A DNA stretch of 64,000 nt from positions 1 through 64,000 of the forward strand of contig JAKJHU010000672.1 of assembly GCA_022316685.1 (NCBI GenBank). Reading direction: 5' to 3'. Origin of the DNA: Progne subis subis. Lineage: Eukaryota; Chordata; Aves; Passeriformes; Hirundinidae. Of the stretch, positions 34,321-48,226 are shown one piece after another (position 1 is the stretch's first letter; each line of letters starts with the position of its first letter). Under the pieces are notes generated by a model that saw nothing but the letters and a program-made list of their open reading frames with translations, was not told the origin of the DNA and searched no databases. Position numbers and translations under genes: made by a program.

Positions 34321-36325
34321 GCTCCTGGGCTCCAACTCCCACCTGCTTTCCTTGGAGAAGCTGCCTGAGACACAGAGGGATGTTCATTTATTGTCAGCCA
34401 ACAAACCCAAGGGAAGGCACAGCTCCATCAAATGCAAAAGTCATTCTTCTCCCTGGCTCTGCCCTGCACCTGATCCTCACAGAGTGTCTTGTTTCTTTCA
34501 TCCCTCCACTGCCAAGGACTTTCTGGGACAAGGGAGCTCTGGGAACCTCAAGCATGAAGCCAGTCAAGGGAGATGCGTTGGAATGACCAGAATACAACAG
34601 CAGGAGGAAATCTGGGAGCAACAGGAAGGACATAGGTACAGCTGCTCTACATGAAGAAATGCCCGTAGACATGGCCGTTTAAACAGGAGACCTGGAACAC
34701 CTGAAGGAAGAGGGCCGTGAATTGTTAGACTGAATGTTGGCGTCAAAGGTAGAGGGGAAGATCCGTATTTCTTCTCCTGCCATCAGTAGGAGAATCCAGT
34801 AGATCCAGGAAATTCCTGTTCCTGGTGGGAAAGTTTGGCCACTTCTTAAAAGTACTTAAGTGACCCAGTTAACAGAGATTTGCTTGTATAATATGAAACT
34901 AACAGGTATTAAAAACTGTGCCCCTTTCCAGGCAGACATCAGTTGTGTGCCCATGCACAGGCAGTGCCACTCATGCCCTGAGGTGCCGAGCTGGGATGGC
35001 ATCTGTCAGAGAGGAGCTGAGGGAGAGCAGAGCACCTTGCAAGCTGCAGGTCCCTGCCAGCCCCAGAGGGCTCATGTCCCCAAACCATCTGCTCTGCTCC
35101 AGGCTGGAACAGGGACCAGCATCGTGCCGGGATCATCAGTAAACTGAGGTGTGTGCTGGAATTCAATCCCCTCCCCATCCCACAGCAGCCCTGCATTTCC
35201 CTCCTCTAGCCTTGGTCTCCACACAGCCATGGAGGCTCTTTGGGCTCTGCACTTTCCTGCAGCCACCAAGGGCAGCTGAGCTCTGCCTTTGGCACAGTCA
35301 GCCCTGCCCAGCCCAGGCAATGCCCAGCATTCCTTGTGTGTGCCTGGCCTGCTGTCAGCCCCGGCAGCGGCTGCGTGGCCCCTTTGTGCCGCGCTGGCCC
35401 AGCCATGGTGCCACAGCCCCTGTGCAGGCGCAGGGCAGGACAGGAGCATTGCGGGTGGGAACGGCCCCTGTGCCGTGGTGCCCACAGCAGCCTTGGGGCT
35501 CTGTGCCCCATGGGCCTCCCTGCTGGGCAGCCTCTGCCAGCTCCTGCACAGCCCGTGGCACCTGTGGGGCTGCACAGACAGCCCTGCCCCGGGCTCTGCC
35601 GGGCTCTGGGCCAGCAGAGAGGCCGGGCAGGGCTGGCCATGGCCGGGAACAGGCCCTGAGCCCCGCAGGAGGATGGAGCTGGGCCACAGCCAAACTGCCC
35701 CGCAAACCTGGGCTGAGCAGCCAGGGCTGGCAATGGCTGGGGACAGAGGCTGGCACTGACAAATGTCCTGGGCCGTGTTCCTCGCTCTGTCCATGCCACC
35801 AAGGGCACAGAGCAGCCTCCTCTCTGGCTACTTGCCTGCTTTCAATGCCTTCCACAGGCACTGGCCCTGCCCCACAAGGCCTGGGCTGAGTCCTGCCCCT
35901 GCACGCTCACACAGGCTGAGATGGACACTGATGGTTTCTGTGCCAGGCTCTCTCAGCCCAGCCCAGCTCCCTCCAAGCTCTGCCAGCTGCCCTGAGCTCT
36001 CTGCAGCACCAAGGACCTCTCCCCAGCACAGCCCAGGCCGGCTCTGGCCCCACAGCTCTGCTCAGGGCAGGCTGCTCTGGACAGGGGCCCCCACGGCCTC
36101 AGCCCCTCGCAAGGGCACAGCAGCAGCTGCAGCTCAGACAGGACTCAGCCCCAGCCATGGGGAAGGTGCCTGGGCCAGGGGAAAAGGAGGCTCCCTGTGT
36201 GCCCTGCTCCCCTGTCCCTGAGGTGCTGAGAGCTCTGCAGCCCCTGCTGCCATCCCATCTGCCCACGCCAGCACAACAGCCCCGGCCTTGGGGCCCTCAA
36301 GAGCTGATCCTGCTCCAGGCCCAGG
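34321..36325. repeat. GC-rich inner part of the left arm
   Basis: Inverted match of 51,826-54,150. Frames of 240-250 codons are open on both strands, but between the arms they are shifted by indels that are not multiples of three, so I do not call a gene. Confidence 0.6.
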
Positions 36326-36834
36326 GCCCATCCCAAAGCTGGGGCAGCCAGAAAGCTTTGCCCATTTCTGTTCATTCCTGCTCTGATGAGGATGGATCCT
36401 CAGACATTGGGAGATTGCTGATGAATTTTCCTACTCCAGAGCCCTCTTCTTTCTTGAGCCGTTCAGTTCAGGAATTCAGTGAGAAAAACATAGAAAAATT
36501 TATTCAAAACATACGAACAAAAAAAGTCCCGGGGAATAATATAAGTTTTCAATTTTTTTGTGGTTAATTAGAAAATTTCAAAAGTGTATTCAAAGGGAAT
36601 ACACGATACAGAAAAAAATATATAAAAAATGCAGAGAGAAACTGTTTTCCTGTTTCATTTTCCTGTTTATAGGTTGATATCGGCAATGCCCAATTGATAT
36701 GGACACCCAGCACCTTCCACTGCAGTCTGAAGCGATAAGAAAATCAAGACCCTTCATGGCTGACAATCAGTCAGACTTTGCCCCCATCCACTCCCCACCA
36801 TTTCCCTCATCCAACCCCTGGCACTCCTATGGAT
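36326..36834. repeat. Divergent relative of the LTR-like repeat
   Basis: From about 36,480 the text follows 33,930-34,240 with many differences (CAGTGAGAAAAACATAG, AATCAAGACCCTTCATG, CTGACAATCAGTCAGAC). It is a much older copy than A, B and C. Confidence 0.5.
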
Positions 36835-37157
36835 CAGGAATGGTGTGGCCAGCAGGAGCAGGGCAGTGATCCTTCCCCTGTGCTCGGCACTGGTTGGGCA
36901 GCACCTTGAGTGCTGTGTCCAGTTCTGGGCCCTCCAATTTAGGAAGGACATGGAGGGGCTGGAGTGTGTCCAGAGAAGGACAACAAGGTTGGTGAGGGGA
37001 GTGGAACACAAATCCTGTGAGGAGCAGCTGAGGGAGCTGGGTTGTTTATTCTGGAGAAGAGGAGGCTCAGGGGAGACAGAGCAGTGTCAGGGCAAAGGCT
37101 GGACTTGATGATGTCCAAGGTCTTTTCCAATTTTGCTGATTCTGTGATTCTCTGAAA
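36835..37157 (+). mobile_element. CR1 3' fragment
   Basis: Plus-oriented CR1 passages: GGAAGGACATGGAGGGGCTGGAG, GTGTCCAGAGAAGG and the tail GTCTTTTCCAATTTTGCTGATTCTGTGATTCTC. Confidence 0.85.
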
Positions 37158-38997
37158 CCACCCTTGCAGCAGTTGCAAGATGAGCCCTGGGCCTCCTGTT
37201 CAGAAGGTGCAGCAGCCCTGGTCCCTCAGCTTGTCCTCACAGCTCCAAAGCCCATCCTGTCAGTCCTGCAGAGCCTCTCCAGTGCAAGGGAAACACTGGG
37301 CAACTGAATAGCAGAATCAATATGATTTTAGCAGAAGCCATTTATTGTTTACCTTAAACTCCAGGTATAGATTCGAGCACTACTGTCCACACACACAGGT
37401 GTCTCTCAATTGGCTGAGCCACTTGTTCACAAGGCAGGAACACATCCTTCAGGTCACCTCATTGGTCAAGCGTCCATCATCTTGTTGCGGGTCCTCTAAG
37501 TTTTGCATTGTTTGTAAACAGTTTCTCAGGCTCTTGGTTCTTATTTTTAGTCCTGTTGTTATCTCAGTAGCCTTGAGGAATTCCTGAGACATGCGGTGCA
37601 AGGAGCCTCAAGCCCTGTCTTGCAGTGCAAGATTTAACCAAGACAAAATGTATTCTATTACCATTTGTGAACACCAGGAGGGCAGGTTGTTTATCTCTTC
37701 CATGACCCATCCCTCTTATCTCTGAGGGGGATCTTGTCTTAATGGGCCAGCTGTTAAAACCAAAAGGGGCAGTGTTCTTGATCTCTTCGATGACCCATCC
37801 TCCCTCCAGGGAGATATCTTCTGTTCATGGGCCATTGAGGTCTCTCTGCATGACTGATAAAATTACATCATCCCATTGTGAGATGCTCCACCCAGAGGGA
37901 GGAGCCAAGCATTCCCGACCTGGATATAATCTGAGATTTGAACATCAGAAGCAGCCTGGTTTCCACTGGATTCCCAGAGGAAGACCAGACCCATCTACAT
38001 CACCACTGGACCGTCAGAGGAAAACTGCACCCTTCTACAAGATCATTGCTTCAACGAAACCACATCTGTCACTCCAGGAGGACTGCAGCCACGAATTGAT
38101 TGCACTGCTAGCAACACCCAGCCTACCTGGGGTCAGATTGGAATCTGAGTCTTATATTTTGAGCTTTGTTGGTGGTGTTTTTTTTTACTACTGCATTTTT
38201 AGTTCAATTTTCCTACTATAGAACTGATATTCCTATTGCCATATCTTAGCTTGGGAGCCTGTTAATTTCAAAACTATAAATCAAAGAGAGGCAGTTTATA
38301 TTTTCTGTTTCAAGGGAGGCATCCACCTTCCGTAGCAGACCCCTGTCTTACCAGCCCAAGACGGGGAGCTCAGCTCAGATATCCTGGGTGGTCCCTGGGT
38401 TGGTTTTTTTGGTTGGGGATGTTTGGAGAAGTGAGAACTCCAAAGCTGGGTGGAAAAATGCCCCTTGGGGGGACATTGGGGGGTCCCAGTGGCAGCTGCT
38501 GGCAGAGGCGGCCTGGAGGAGCAGAGCCCTGTGTCCCCCAGGAGCCCAGAGACGGGGGAGCGCTGCAATTTGCAGGACCCCTCAACTGCTGTGATAGGGC
38601 CAGGGGGGACTCCTTGGGCCCCCTGCAACCCAAAGCAGAGAATAAGGGGAGAAGGGACCCTGGGACCCCAACTCCCTACAGCATTCCTAAATGGAAAATG
38701 GAAAAAGGGGGAGCTTTTCAGATTCTTGGGATTCCCAGCAGCCTGGAGAGGGCAGGGACTGAGTAGATGGGGAACCCCCAGTACAGGTGTGACCCCAGCA
38801 GCTGGGAGAGGGGGGAAGTCCCAAACACCAAAGGAGAGAGACCAGAGACAGGGAACTCCACAAAGGAATTTTCAGGGCTGACCTTGGTGTTTGATAGGCT
38901 GTTAGGGACTCCAGATGTCTGGTGACTTGTAGAGATGGACTTGAGCAAAAGGACATTCAAACTCAACATACTCATCCCTTGTTTTTGCCCAAATCAG
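37158..38997 (+). other. Upstream module of zinc-finger copy 2
   Basis: Corresponds to the modules upstream of copies 1 and 3. It includes an AT-rich part (37,310-37,740), an ATCACCACTGGA...CTTCTACAAG part (37,980-38,050) and the GC-rich block just before the gene. Confidence 0.6.
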
Positions 38998-40106
<1,109 letters not shown>

Positions 40107-41131
40107 GGGAAGCCCTATGAGTGCCCCAACTTTGGGAGGAGCTTTGTGAGCTGCTCCAACTCCATCCTCCCTCAGAGGAGCCACATTGGGCAGAGCCCTG
40201 GTGACCCACATTTCCCATGACCCATGCTGAGAAGTCACCTCTCACTTTCTCTGCACCTGGCAATGATGTGAGGTGGGACCAAAGAACATGAGGGTCTGGC
40301 CATAGTGCCATCATTTTTAGGGTCAGGAAAGGGAATCTCTCTCCACCAAGGAGAAGGGTGTCCTTTCCCAGCAGGAGGAAATACGTAGCTGGGAAGCGCT
40401 GGTCAGTGTTGTTGTAGTTTTCCCTGTATATGGTTTGGCTTATCCATTCTATTATCAATTTTGTTTCTGTTCCTATTGGTACCTTATCTTGTTGCTGTTC
40501 TCAGTAAACAGTTCTTATCCCTGCCCACGATTTGTCTTTTGTTCTTTCAATGGGAGGCTGAAGGCCAGTGAGCGCTGACATGGTTTTAGCAGGAGCACGG
40601 AATAGCAGAATCCCATTCCTAAATCCCAGCCCGTGGAAACTGAGCATCCCAGCTGGTGCCAGCCCTGGTTGCCCTGGCAGCAGCCTTGGGAGCGGGTCCC
40701 TGGCTGGGGCTGTGGGAACCTCTTCACTCTGGTGCCCAGGGACAGCACTGGAGGGAAGGGCTGGAGCTGAGTCGGGGCAGGTTTAGGTTGGATCTGAGGA
40801 AAAGGCTTTTCCCCCAGAGGCTACTGGGGCACTGAACAGGCTCCCAGGGAAGGGTCACAGCTCCAGGGCTCTGGGAGCTCCAGCAGCGTTTGGACACCGC
40901 TGCCAGGCCCAGGCTGGGATTGTTGGGGTGTCCTGTGCAGGGCCAGGAGCTGGACTCGAGGATCCTGATGGGTCCCTCCCAGTTCAGCCAATTCTGTGCT
41001 TCTGGGATCCCATGGCCCTGGGAATGGGACTGCAAATGGTTGCCATGGCAATGGGCTCTGGCTCCAGGCCTGAGCTGGTGTCCATGGAACCACCCCTGGC
41101 ATGGGATCTGCATGGAGCTGCCAAGGGACCG
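40107..41131 (+). repeat. Downstream module of zinc-finger copy 2
   Basis: Matches 62,293-63,346 after copy 3. It includes a plus-oriented CR1 tail (about 40,785-41,012, ending ATTCTGTGCTTCTGGGA) and a palindrome-like GTTGCCATGGCAAT at 41,039-41,052. Confidence 0.7.
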
Positions 41132-41250
41132 ACCCTAGCAACAGGGGCTGGTGATGGTTGCCATGGAAACTGACCATAGCAACAGGGTGCTGGTGATGGT
41201 TGTCATGGAAACTGACCATAGCAACAGGGGCTGGTGATGGTTGCCTGCTA
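41132..41250 (+). repeat. 41-bp tandem repeat with X-box-like motifs (copy 2 side)
   Basis: Two full units and one partial unit of ACC(A/C)TAGCAACAGGGG...CATGGAAACTG. The first unit contains GTTGCCATGGAAAC (41,157-41,170), which fits the RFX X-box pattern of two inverted half sites. The copy 3 side has one more unit. Confidence 0.75.
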
Positions 41251-42290
41251 AGGAACCGAGTTGTCACAGGCCCTCAGAGGGGTTCCATGGGGACCTTTCC
41301 AAGAGTCTCCAGGCTGTTCCAGAGCTGGAATGTCAGAGGCAGAGACAGGGGCTCCATGGAGACCTCCCAGGAGTTTCTGGGGATGCTCAAGAGCCCTGTG
41401 GTCAGAGGCAGTCACAGCCATTCCATGCTGACATCCCAGGGCACCTTGGGCTGCAAAGGCACCGATCTGTCACAGGCACTCACGGGGGCTCCACGGTGAC
41501 ATCCCAGGAGTCCCCAGGCTGCCAAAGAGCCGGGATGTCCCAGACACTCACAGGGGTTCCTGTCATGGGCAGAGTGGGAGCTTCAGGCAAAAGCATTGTT
41601 TCTTCATTGGAGAAACTCCTGCTGAGTCATGAGGTGGAGAAATGGCACCCAACAGCCACCATGGATCCCCACACACCTCCAGGATGCCTAGACTTTTAAA
41701 ATTCCATCTAAGAATGCGGATTCAGAGCGGCTGGATCCAATCCCCACATTTTATCAAAGGTTTATGTGTTAATGATTGGAGAGGTGGAATTGAACCATCA
41801 TGCAATTTGTCCACAGGATTAACTATGCAATACCAGATATATTTATATAAATACAGCTATGATTGATTCTGATCAGGGTTAGACAGAAAGATTTATTCAC
41901 ACCACAGAGTAAATTTTAAAAAATAGTTATTTACTCCACAGTATAGGAGCTATAACAATTATTACAATATAGTGCTCTAGGAAGAAATTTTGAAGTAAAC
42001 AGGGCTTTGCTGGAGTTGTTTGATCCCATTCCAGGCAGAGCCTCCTGCTCCAGCAGGAACTGCCTTTCCTGTGCCAGGACCAGGGCAGATCCCACTGCAG
42101 GAAAAGCCCCAGGCCAGCCCCAGCACAGTGAAGGCCTCGGGCACAAGTGCAGAGTGCCGTGCTGGGAGCTGTGCCAGGGAGAGCCTGAGGCACCAAAGGC
42201 ACCTTGGCAGCAGCAGCTGCTTCCAGGCCATGGCCAGAAGCCTCCCTTGGCAAGGCGGCCTGGTGGCCACCACTGCAGAGCTGCTGCTCC
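41251..42290. other. Remainder of module, then no gene recognised
   Basis: To about 41,740 this follows 63,505-64,000, with phrases such as CAGGAGTCCCCAGGCTGCCAAAGAG. From 41,740 it is AT-rich, then GC-rich, and single-copy in the window. Confidence 0.45.
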
Positions 42291-42599
42291 AGGGCTCATT
42301 TCTGGATGGGCTCTGCCCCAGCCCACAGAGTGTGACCTCAGCCCTGACTCTCTCCCAGCCGCTGTGCCTGAGCCCTGCAAAGCCTAAAGGTCACCTGTGC
42401 CAGCCTGGCTCTGTCAGCCCCTGGGGCAGGGCAGGGAAAGGCCAGAGAAGGGGCTGGCTTTGGCTGCTGCATGTGGGCTCCAGCAGAGACAAGGAGGAGT
42501 CAAGGGAGTGGATGGAGTCCAGTGAGCAGCCCCTTCTCCCCATGCAATCCTGGAATGCTTTGGATGGGAGGAGCTCTAGTGCTCATCTCATCCAAACCC

Positions 42600-42830
42600 C
42601 CGCCATGAGCAGGGACATCTTTCACCAGATCAGGTTGTTCAGAGCCCTGTCCCAGCTGGAGTTGAATGTTTCCAGGGATGAGGCATTGAGCACCTCCCGG
42701 GAACCTGTCCTGGTGTATCACCAACCTCATCATCAAAAATTTCCTCCCTATCTCTTTTCTGACCCACCCTTCCTTTAGTTTAAAACCACCACCCTTTGCC
42801 CTGTTGTGACAGACCTGACTAAAACCTTTG
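42600..42830 (-). mobile_element. CR1 fragment
   Basis: Minus-oriented CR1 with TTGTTCAGAGCCCTGTCCC, TTTCCAGGGATGAGGCATTG and AAAATTTCCTCCCTATCTC. It extends further than the related piece at 21,570. Confidence 0.8.
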
Positions 42831-43328
42831 TCTGCCATTGCATTTCCAAGCATCCGGGTTTCCATGGCATTTCCATGACAGGTGACCCAGGTGTGGTGTC
42901 CCAGGGAGGGCTGCCAATGAAGCATTGCCCAGCCCTGCCCCTTTCTGTCTGGCTGAGCTGGCCTTTGGCCCTGGCAGTGGCGTTTGCTGCTGGTTCCACG
43001 GCACCTGAGCAGCCAGCGCGGCACAGGGCAGGTGGCCGTGGCACAAGCCCCCAGCAAGGGATCCCCTCTGGCTCTGGGCACTGACACCAGCCCTGAGCAA
43101 GGGGCCCAGGGCAGGTTTCCTGGCACCCAACCATCACAGCGGCTCCAGGCCTTGGCTGCCACAGCACCAAACCAAGGAACGGGTCCCTGTGGCCGCTGCC
43201 GTGGCACCTGAGGGCATCAACGAGTGTCAGTGCAATTGTAGCTGGAACAGCCCCGGCACCGCTTTGTCCTCAGGGGTGCCCTGGCAGCCCAGGACAGCAA
43301 CAGCTCTGCGTGCAAGGGGCCACGGAAC

Positions 43329-45055
43329 CTGGCTGCAGAAATGGGTCCTTGGGCTGCTTTCCAAGGAACCTTGAAGGGATGAGGGATCCAAAGCCAGCAG
43401 TGGGGTCAGTGCAGTGTCCATGGCCACAGCCCCTTGCAATGGCCCAGGGCAGGTTGGGATGATGATCCACCCTCACTCCTGGCCCAGGGCAGGGCTGCAG
43501 TGCTCTTGGTGGCACCTTGGGCTTGGCCCACACTTGAGGAGGGTGTTTCTTTTAATGGGGAAACTCAGGAGTTTTAGATTGCTTCAAAAAGAAAAGAAAA
43601 AAATCCTTCTTTGGTTGTGTGCAGCCAGGTCTCCAAGGAAAGCAGGTCCCAGGTGAGTGAGAATAGACAACATGTAGTTTGGGAATGTGGAGCAAGGTTG
43701 TCCACACTGGGTCACACCTCAAGGCAGAGCTTCTCTGAGCAGGCCAGACCTCCTTGGGAGACCCTGGCTCAGTATCAACCACAGAATGCTGCAATCACCT
43801 CTTGTCTAATGAGAACAGTAATGAAATATGCACTTGAAAGTAGTAATACATACTTCTTAGAAGCTCCTTGAAATATTTCTCCATAACTGCAGCAGGAAAA
43901 CTTCCAAATGAATGGCACCAGACCAGAGGGAACTCAAGGCAGAGCCATGGTTTGTCAGGACTTGCTTGATCCTGATGAGCCCCGTGGTGGATTTGGTGTT
44001 AAACCCTGGAACCTCAGGGCCTGAGAGGAGATTGCACAAACCTTTCCAGGAGTGGAAGTCAGAAGAAAAACCCAAAGTGTCTCGATGCCTCAGTGGGTCC
44101 CACAGAGGTCCATCCCCAACACAGGCTCCTCATGGAGTTCATGAAGGACAGAAATGGAGGCCAGGACTGTATAAAAACCTCTCAGAGACTCAGTGAGGGA
44201 AGGAAATTCCAAAGTAGCTTAAACACCTTGAGTATCTCAAAGTATTAATAAACCTCAGTGAGTGTCAATGCAAAGCTCTCAAGGGACTCATTAGAGCAGA
44301 TATTGGAGGCCATGATTGCACAAAAACCTCTCAGAGACTTGGTGCCTCAAAGAAGTACTTAAATTACCCCTGAGTACCTTGAGGCATTAATGAGCTGCAC
44401 TGAGTGTGGTAACTGGCTAAGAATCTCTAGGGACTAATTAAATCAGATAATTGGAGGCCATGATGGCACAAACCTCTCAGACTCAGTGTCAAAAAGAAGT
44501 TCCTTAATAAATTCTGAGCATCTTGAAGTCTTAAGGAGCCCCACTGATTATTTTACTGTCTAAGAATCCCAAGGGACTAATTAAAGTAGATAACTGAGGC
44601 CATGCTAACAATTTTAAAAGGGAAACACCAAGTACCTTAAAACAACTGAAGTACCTTGAAGCATTAATGAGCCCCACTGAGTGTTGTTCCTGACAAAGCC
44701 TCTCAAGGGACTCATTAGAGCAGATAATTGGAGGCCATGATTGCACAAACCTCTCAAAGACTCCCAGGAAAAAGCAAAACCAAAACCCAAAGTCCTTTGA
44801 ATGCTCCTCCTGGCAGCATTCAGGAGCCCCCCAGGGCCATTGCTGACCAAGGCTCCCCAGGGACTCCTTCCAGCACATCCTTGAGGCCACTGGGATGTGA
44901 GGGGGATGCTGAGGGCAGCACAAGGGGCTGACAGTGCCCAGCCTTGCTGGGGCTGTGCCAGGAGGCCCCAGGGCCTCAGGACAAGGTGTCTCCTCACAGC
45001 CCTTGGTGGCACAGAGGCTGCTGTGCCCCAGGGCACCAAGACTTGGCTTCTCTTT
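43329..45055 (+). repeat. Segmental duplication, copy 2
   Basis: Matches 21,691-23,225. At 44,245-44,760 it contains about four units of roughly 135 bases (ATTAATGAGC...GGACTCATTAGAGCAGATAATTGG...CACAAACCTCTCAGAGACT), where copy 1 has one or two. Confidence 0.8.
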
Positions 45056-45239
45056 GTCCCCACCTGTCATCACTGCCTCCAGTTCTCTGCTCTGCCTGGG
45101 GCCTGGGGACACTTTCTCTGTCCTGTCCCTCAGTGGGACCCATTCAAACTTCAAGAAACTTTGGAGATCGGTTCTAACTTGGAATTCTTGAGAGGTTTCT
45201 TCAGCTCCCTCTCAGGGACTGATGTTCAGGGCCTCAGCA

Positions 45240-45900
45240 CAAAGCCCGAGAGGGTCATTAAAGTCCTTGTGCTGTGTCTGTGCTGCTGAGCTGGGCCGGG
45301 CTCCTGGCAGAGGCAGCTCCTGGCAGCCAAGAAGAGCTTCAAAAACACATCTCTCTTGATGAGCAACTCTTCTCCCAGCCCAGCAGGGCTGGGGCACTGC
45401 CTGCAGCCACCCCGGGCACAGCACACAGGCACAGAGAGCTGCAATCACTCAGGGCTGGGAAGGAGCTGAGGAAGAGACTGTGGGAGAATCACTCCCAGCC
45501 CTTGACACAGGAACCTCTGGCTGCAGGACAAGGCAGCTGCAGCTCCTGCAGGGATCTCCTAAAGCTGCAACATCCCAATGCCTACAGACTCTGTGAGTAC
45601 ATTCTCTGATTATCTCTTGTGGAGAGCAGCCAGGGGTGCCCAGGGCTGTCCTGCAGAGCAGGGTCCCTGCAGCCCAGGGCGCTGTGCTGGGCCAGGGACT
45701 CTGCTGCCTGCCAGGGACAGCTCTCAGCCAGCCCTGGGAGCTGCTGCACAGCACTGGGGAGAAGCTGTGGGGGGAAGGAGCCGCCCTGAGCAGGGCAGGT
45801 GCTGCTGCTGAGAGGTGCTGTGTGGGGCAGGGCTGCTCCCAGCTCCAGACCAGCCTGGGCACAGCTCCGGAGGACACTTCCCAAAAGAAGGTAAGCCTGG
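45240..45900 (+). other. Possible non-coding 5' exons of the olfactory receptor gene
   Basis: Two good splice donors follow GC-rich stretches: GACTCT/GTGAGT at about 45,591 and AAGAAG/GTAAGC at about 45,890. Olfactory receptor genes usually have one or more untranslated exons a few kb upstream, joined to a single coding exon, and an acceptor is present just before the receptor ATG. This is inference; no transcript evidence is available. Confidence 0.3.
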
Positions 45901-46611
45901 GATTGCTGTAAAGATCTGGAGATTTCCTGAGGGTGTTTTCAATTTCCCGCTTAGAGAAGGATGAGAAAGTTGAGGTGATGACAAAATGATTTTTGCTTTT
46001 TATATATCTGTTCATATATTCATAGATCTGTTAACTACTACTATATAGTTATAAATCTATAATCCTTAATTAACTCTATTCAACTACTATTACATACTTC
46101 TATCAGTGGTAATCCTTGATTAACTCTAGTACATTACTCTCTTACTCGTAGATTTTAGAACAATAAGCAGACCTTCTAAATACATTCAAGAAATACTGTA
46201 TAGTTTTACCCTCAGGAAGAGAACCTACAAGAAGAACATTTTGGTTTTTTAACTAGAGTGTGAGCAATCATTTAAAAAAAAAAAAAAAAAAGAGACAAGA
46301 AGACTTTTGAAGGCTTCTTTGGTAGAAATAGTCCTCCTCCAACGAGTTTACCCAGGGGTGTGTAACTGGGTATTGGATGTCCCTGTTAAATATCCTAATT
46401 AATCAACATTAATAAATGGTCCAAATCAGGGACTGGGTGTGCCCCATCCCCAGTGGTGCACCTGGAAGCTTCCAATAAAGGTCTGGGTTTTATTTTTCTG
46501 TTCTAACGCTGTTACAAGGGTGGGTTTTGTTGTTTGGTTTTTTTGGGGTTTTTTCCCTCTTTTGATTATAGGCAACAGGAGGATGAGAGAAACAAAACAG
46601 GAATTGAATTC
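45901..46611. other. AT-rich stretch, no gene recognised
   Basis: Rich in TATA and ACTACTA motifs, with an A-run at 46,274-46,291. It lies in what would be the intron upstream of the receptor. Confidence 0.4.
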
Positions 46612-46680
46612 ACAAAATCACAGAACATTCTGAGTTGAAAGGGCCACACAAGATCATCAAAGTAATGTTTTCAGCATTTA
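46612..46680 (-). mobile_element. CR1 3' end fragment
   Basis: AAAATCACAGAACATTCTGAGTTG then GATCATCAAAG is the minus-strand form of the CR1 3' tail. Confidence 0.6.
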
Positions 46681-46789
46681 CAGAGATCTCCAGAACTGTA
46701 ACTTTGGGTGGTCAGTCTCTCTGCTGGGAGGCTCCTAAAGGGCCTTCAGCCACTCCTCAGCCCTGGACAGCTCCAGCATCACCTTTGCA

Positions 46790-48203
46790 GGGCCCAGCAG
46801 GGCTCTCCTGAGCTGCCCTTGGCCCCTGCAGACAGAGCCTGCCCCAGGCAGGGCCCTGCAGACAGGCAGGTTTCTGTAGGGCCGGGCCCAGGGCACAGAG
46901 GGTGGGATGGGCTCTGTGAGCGCTGGCAGGGACAAGGCTCCTCTCAGCAGGGAAATGTCCAGGCACAGGGAGATGCTCAGGGAAGGAGAGGGGGCTGAAC
47001 AGAGCAGTGCTGGGGGCAGGAGGGCACTGTTGGTGTGTGGGAGGTGCCGTGCACAGCTGGCTACGGGAACACTGTCCTGAGCGCCCGGCTGTCTCTGCCC
47101 TGCCCTCCCAGGCACAGCACCACAACATCTTCTCTTCTTTCTGCCCTCCCCTGATGTTGTCTCTGTCACCTGGTGCTCTCAGGGAGGCTCTGGCATTCGC
47201 AGCAGCCGAGTCAGGCACTGCCCTTGGGATTGCTGCCAGGCAGCTGTGTCCATGGGAATGGGGTGTCCAAGCTTGCCTGTCACCTGTGGGGCTGTGGGCA
47301 AAGCAGTGCATGGGAAAGGGGAATGAGCTGAGCCCCCTCCCTGAGATCCCATCATGGGCACACCCGGGGATCTCCTTGCTGTGTCCTTCCAAGCTCTGAG
47401 CTGCCCTCCTGGCTGCAAATCTGTGCCAGAGCCTCGGGGAGTTCCCTGAATGTCCCCCAGGGAAGTGCAGAGATGCCAGAGCTGAGGAAATGCTGTTGGG
47501 TTTGCCAAGGGAGCTGTGAGTGTCCTTGGCAGAAGAGGGTGCTGAGCCCTTGGCCAGAGACCTTTGGAGAGGCTGAGACATTCAGGGATCCCTCTGCTCT
47601 GGGCAGGGTCTGGTTTATTCCAGGGTGACACGGGAGTGTGATTGTGCTCTGATTGCAGCCAAAGCTGCAAACCCAGGGCAGTTGGGAACAAGCCCATCCA
47701 GCCCCTCCCCTTCCCTGAGCCACAGGGAATCCCTTGCCTCTCACATCTCTCAGTGGCAAACTCTGAGTGCAGCAGAAATACTGGGGATTTTTGACCGCAG
47801 AGAATCAAGAATGAAGTGTGGGCCGGAAAACACTGGCTAAAATTGATTCCTTCCTGCTCTCCATGCCTTTTAGAAGTGGGAGTGCAGATGGGAACAAGCC
47901 TTTCTGCCTTAGGAGTGGTTCCACTGAAAAACCTGAAGATCCAGCCTTGTCCCTCTGTCCACATGGCCACAAACCCAGGGCAGCAGGAAAGGGATGGCTC
48001 CTGGAGATCCCCTGTGTACAGGCCTGGCTGCTCCTGGCACACTCAGACAGCACAACTGGAGCTCAGGCAGGGACCTGGGTGAAGGTTTCCCCAGAGCAGG
48101 AACAAGGGTGGGAGAGTCACAGAGGGACAGTCTACAGGGAATGGCCCAGGTTTGGCTCAAAGAAGCCTCGGCTGACTTGTCACTGTCCTTTGTCCATGAA
48201 CAG
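46790..48203. other. Receptor upstream sequence, no gene called
   Basis: GC-rich. Frames up to about 287 codons are open on the minus strand and similar lengths on the plus strand, with no recognisable domain. Treated as intron or promoter of the receptor. Confidence 0.4.
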
Positions 48204-48204
48204 G
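48195..48204 (+). promoter_or_regulatory. Splice acceptor before the receptor coding exon
   Basis: A pyrimidine-containing stretch (CACTGTCCTTTGTCC) leads to ATGAACAG/GT just upstream of the receptor start, matching the usual receptor gene layout. Confidence 0.4.
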
Positions 48205-48226
48205 TCCCCATGGGCAGGCACAGCAA

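Larger units (their letters stand above)
26150..36325 (+). repeat. Left arm of a large inverted repeat
   Basis: Read in reverse complement it follows 51,826-62,370 with long near-identical runs through, in order, a zinc-finger copy, its 5' module, a GC-rich block, a CR1 pair, a regulatory-looking AT-rich block, the LTR-like repeat and a GC-rich block. The inner edge is sharp at about 36,325, where the match to 51,826 ends. The outer edge is near 26,150, just past the zinc-finger stop. Confidence 0.85.

Noticed and set aside
47179..48042. 287-codon minus-strand frame upstream of the receptor
   Set aside because: No domain, strong overlap with plus-strand frames, composition-driven.
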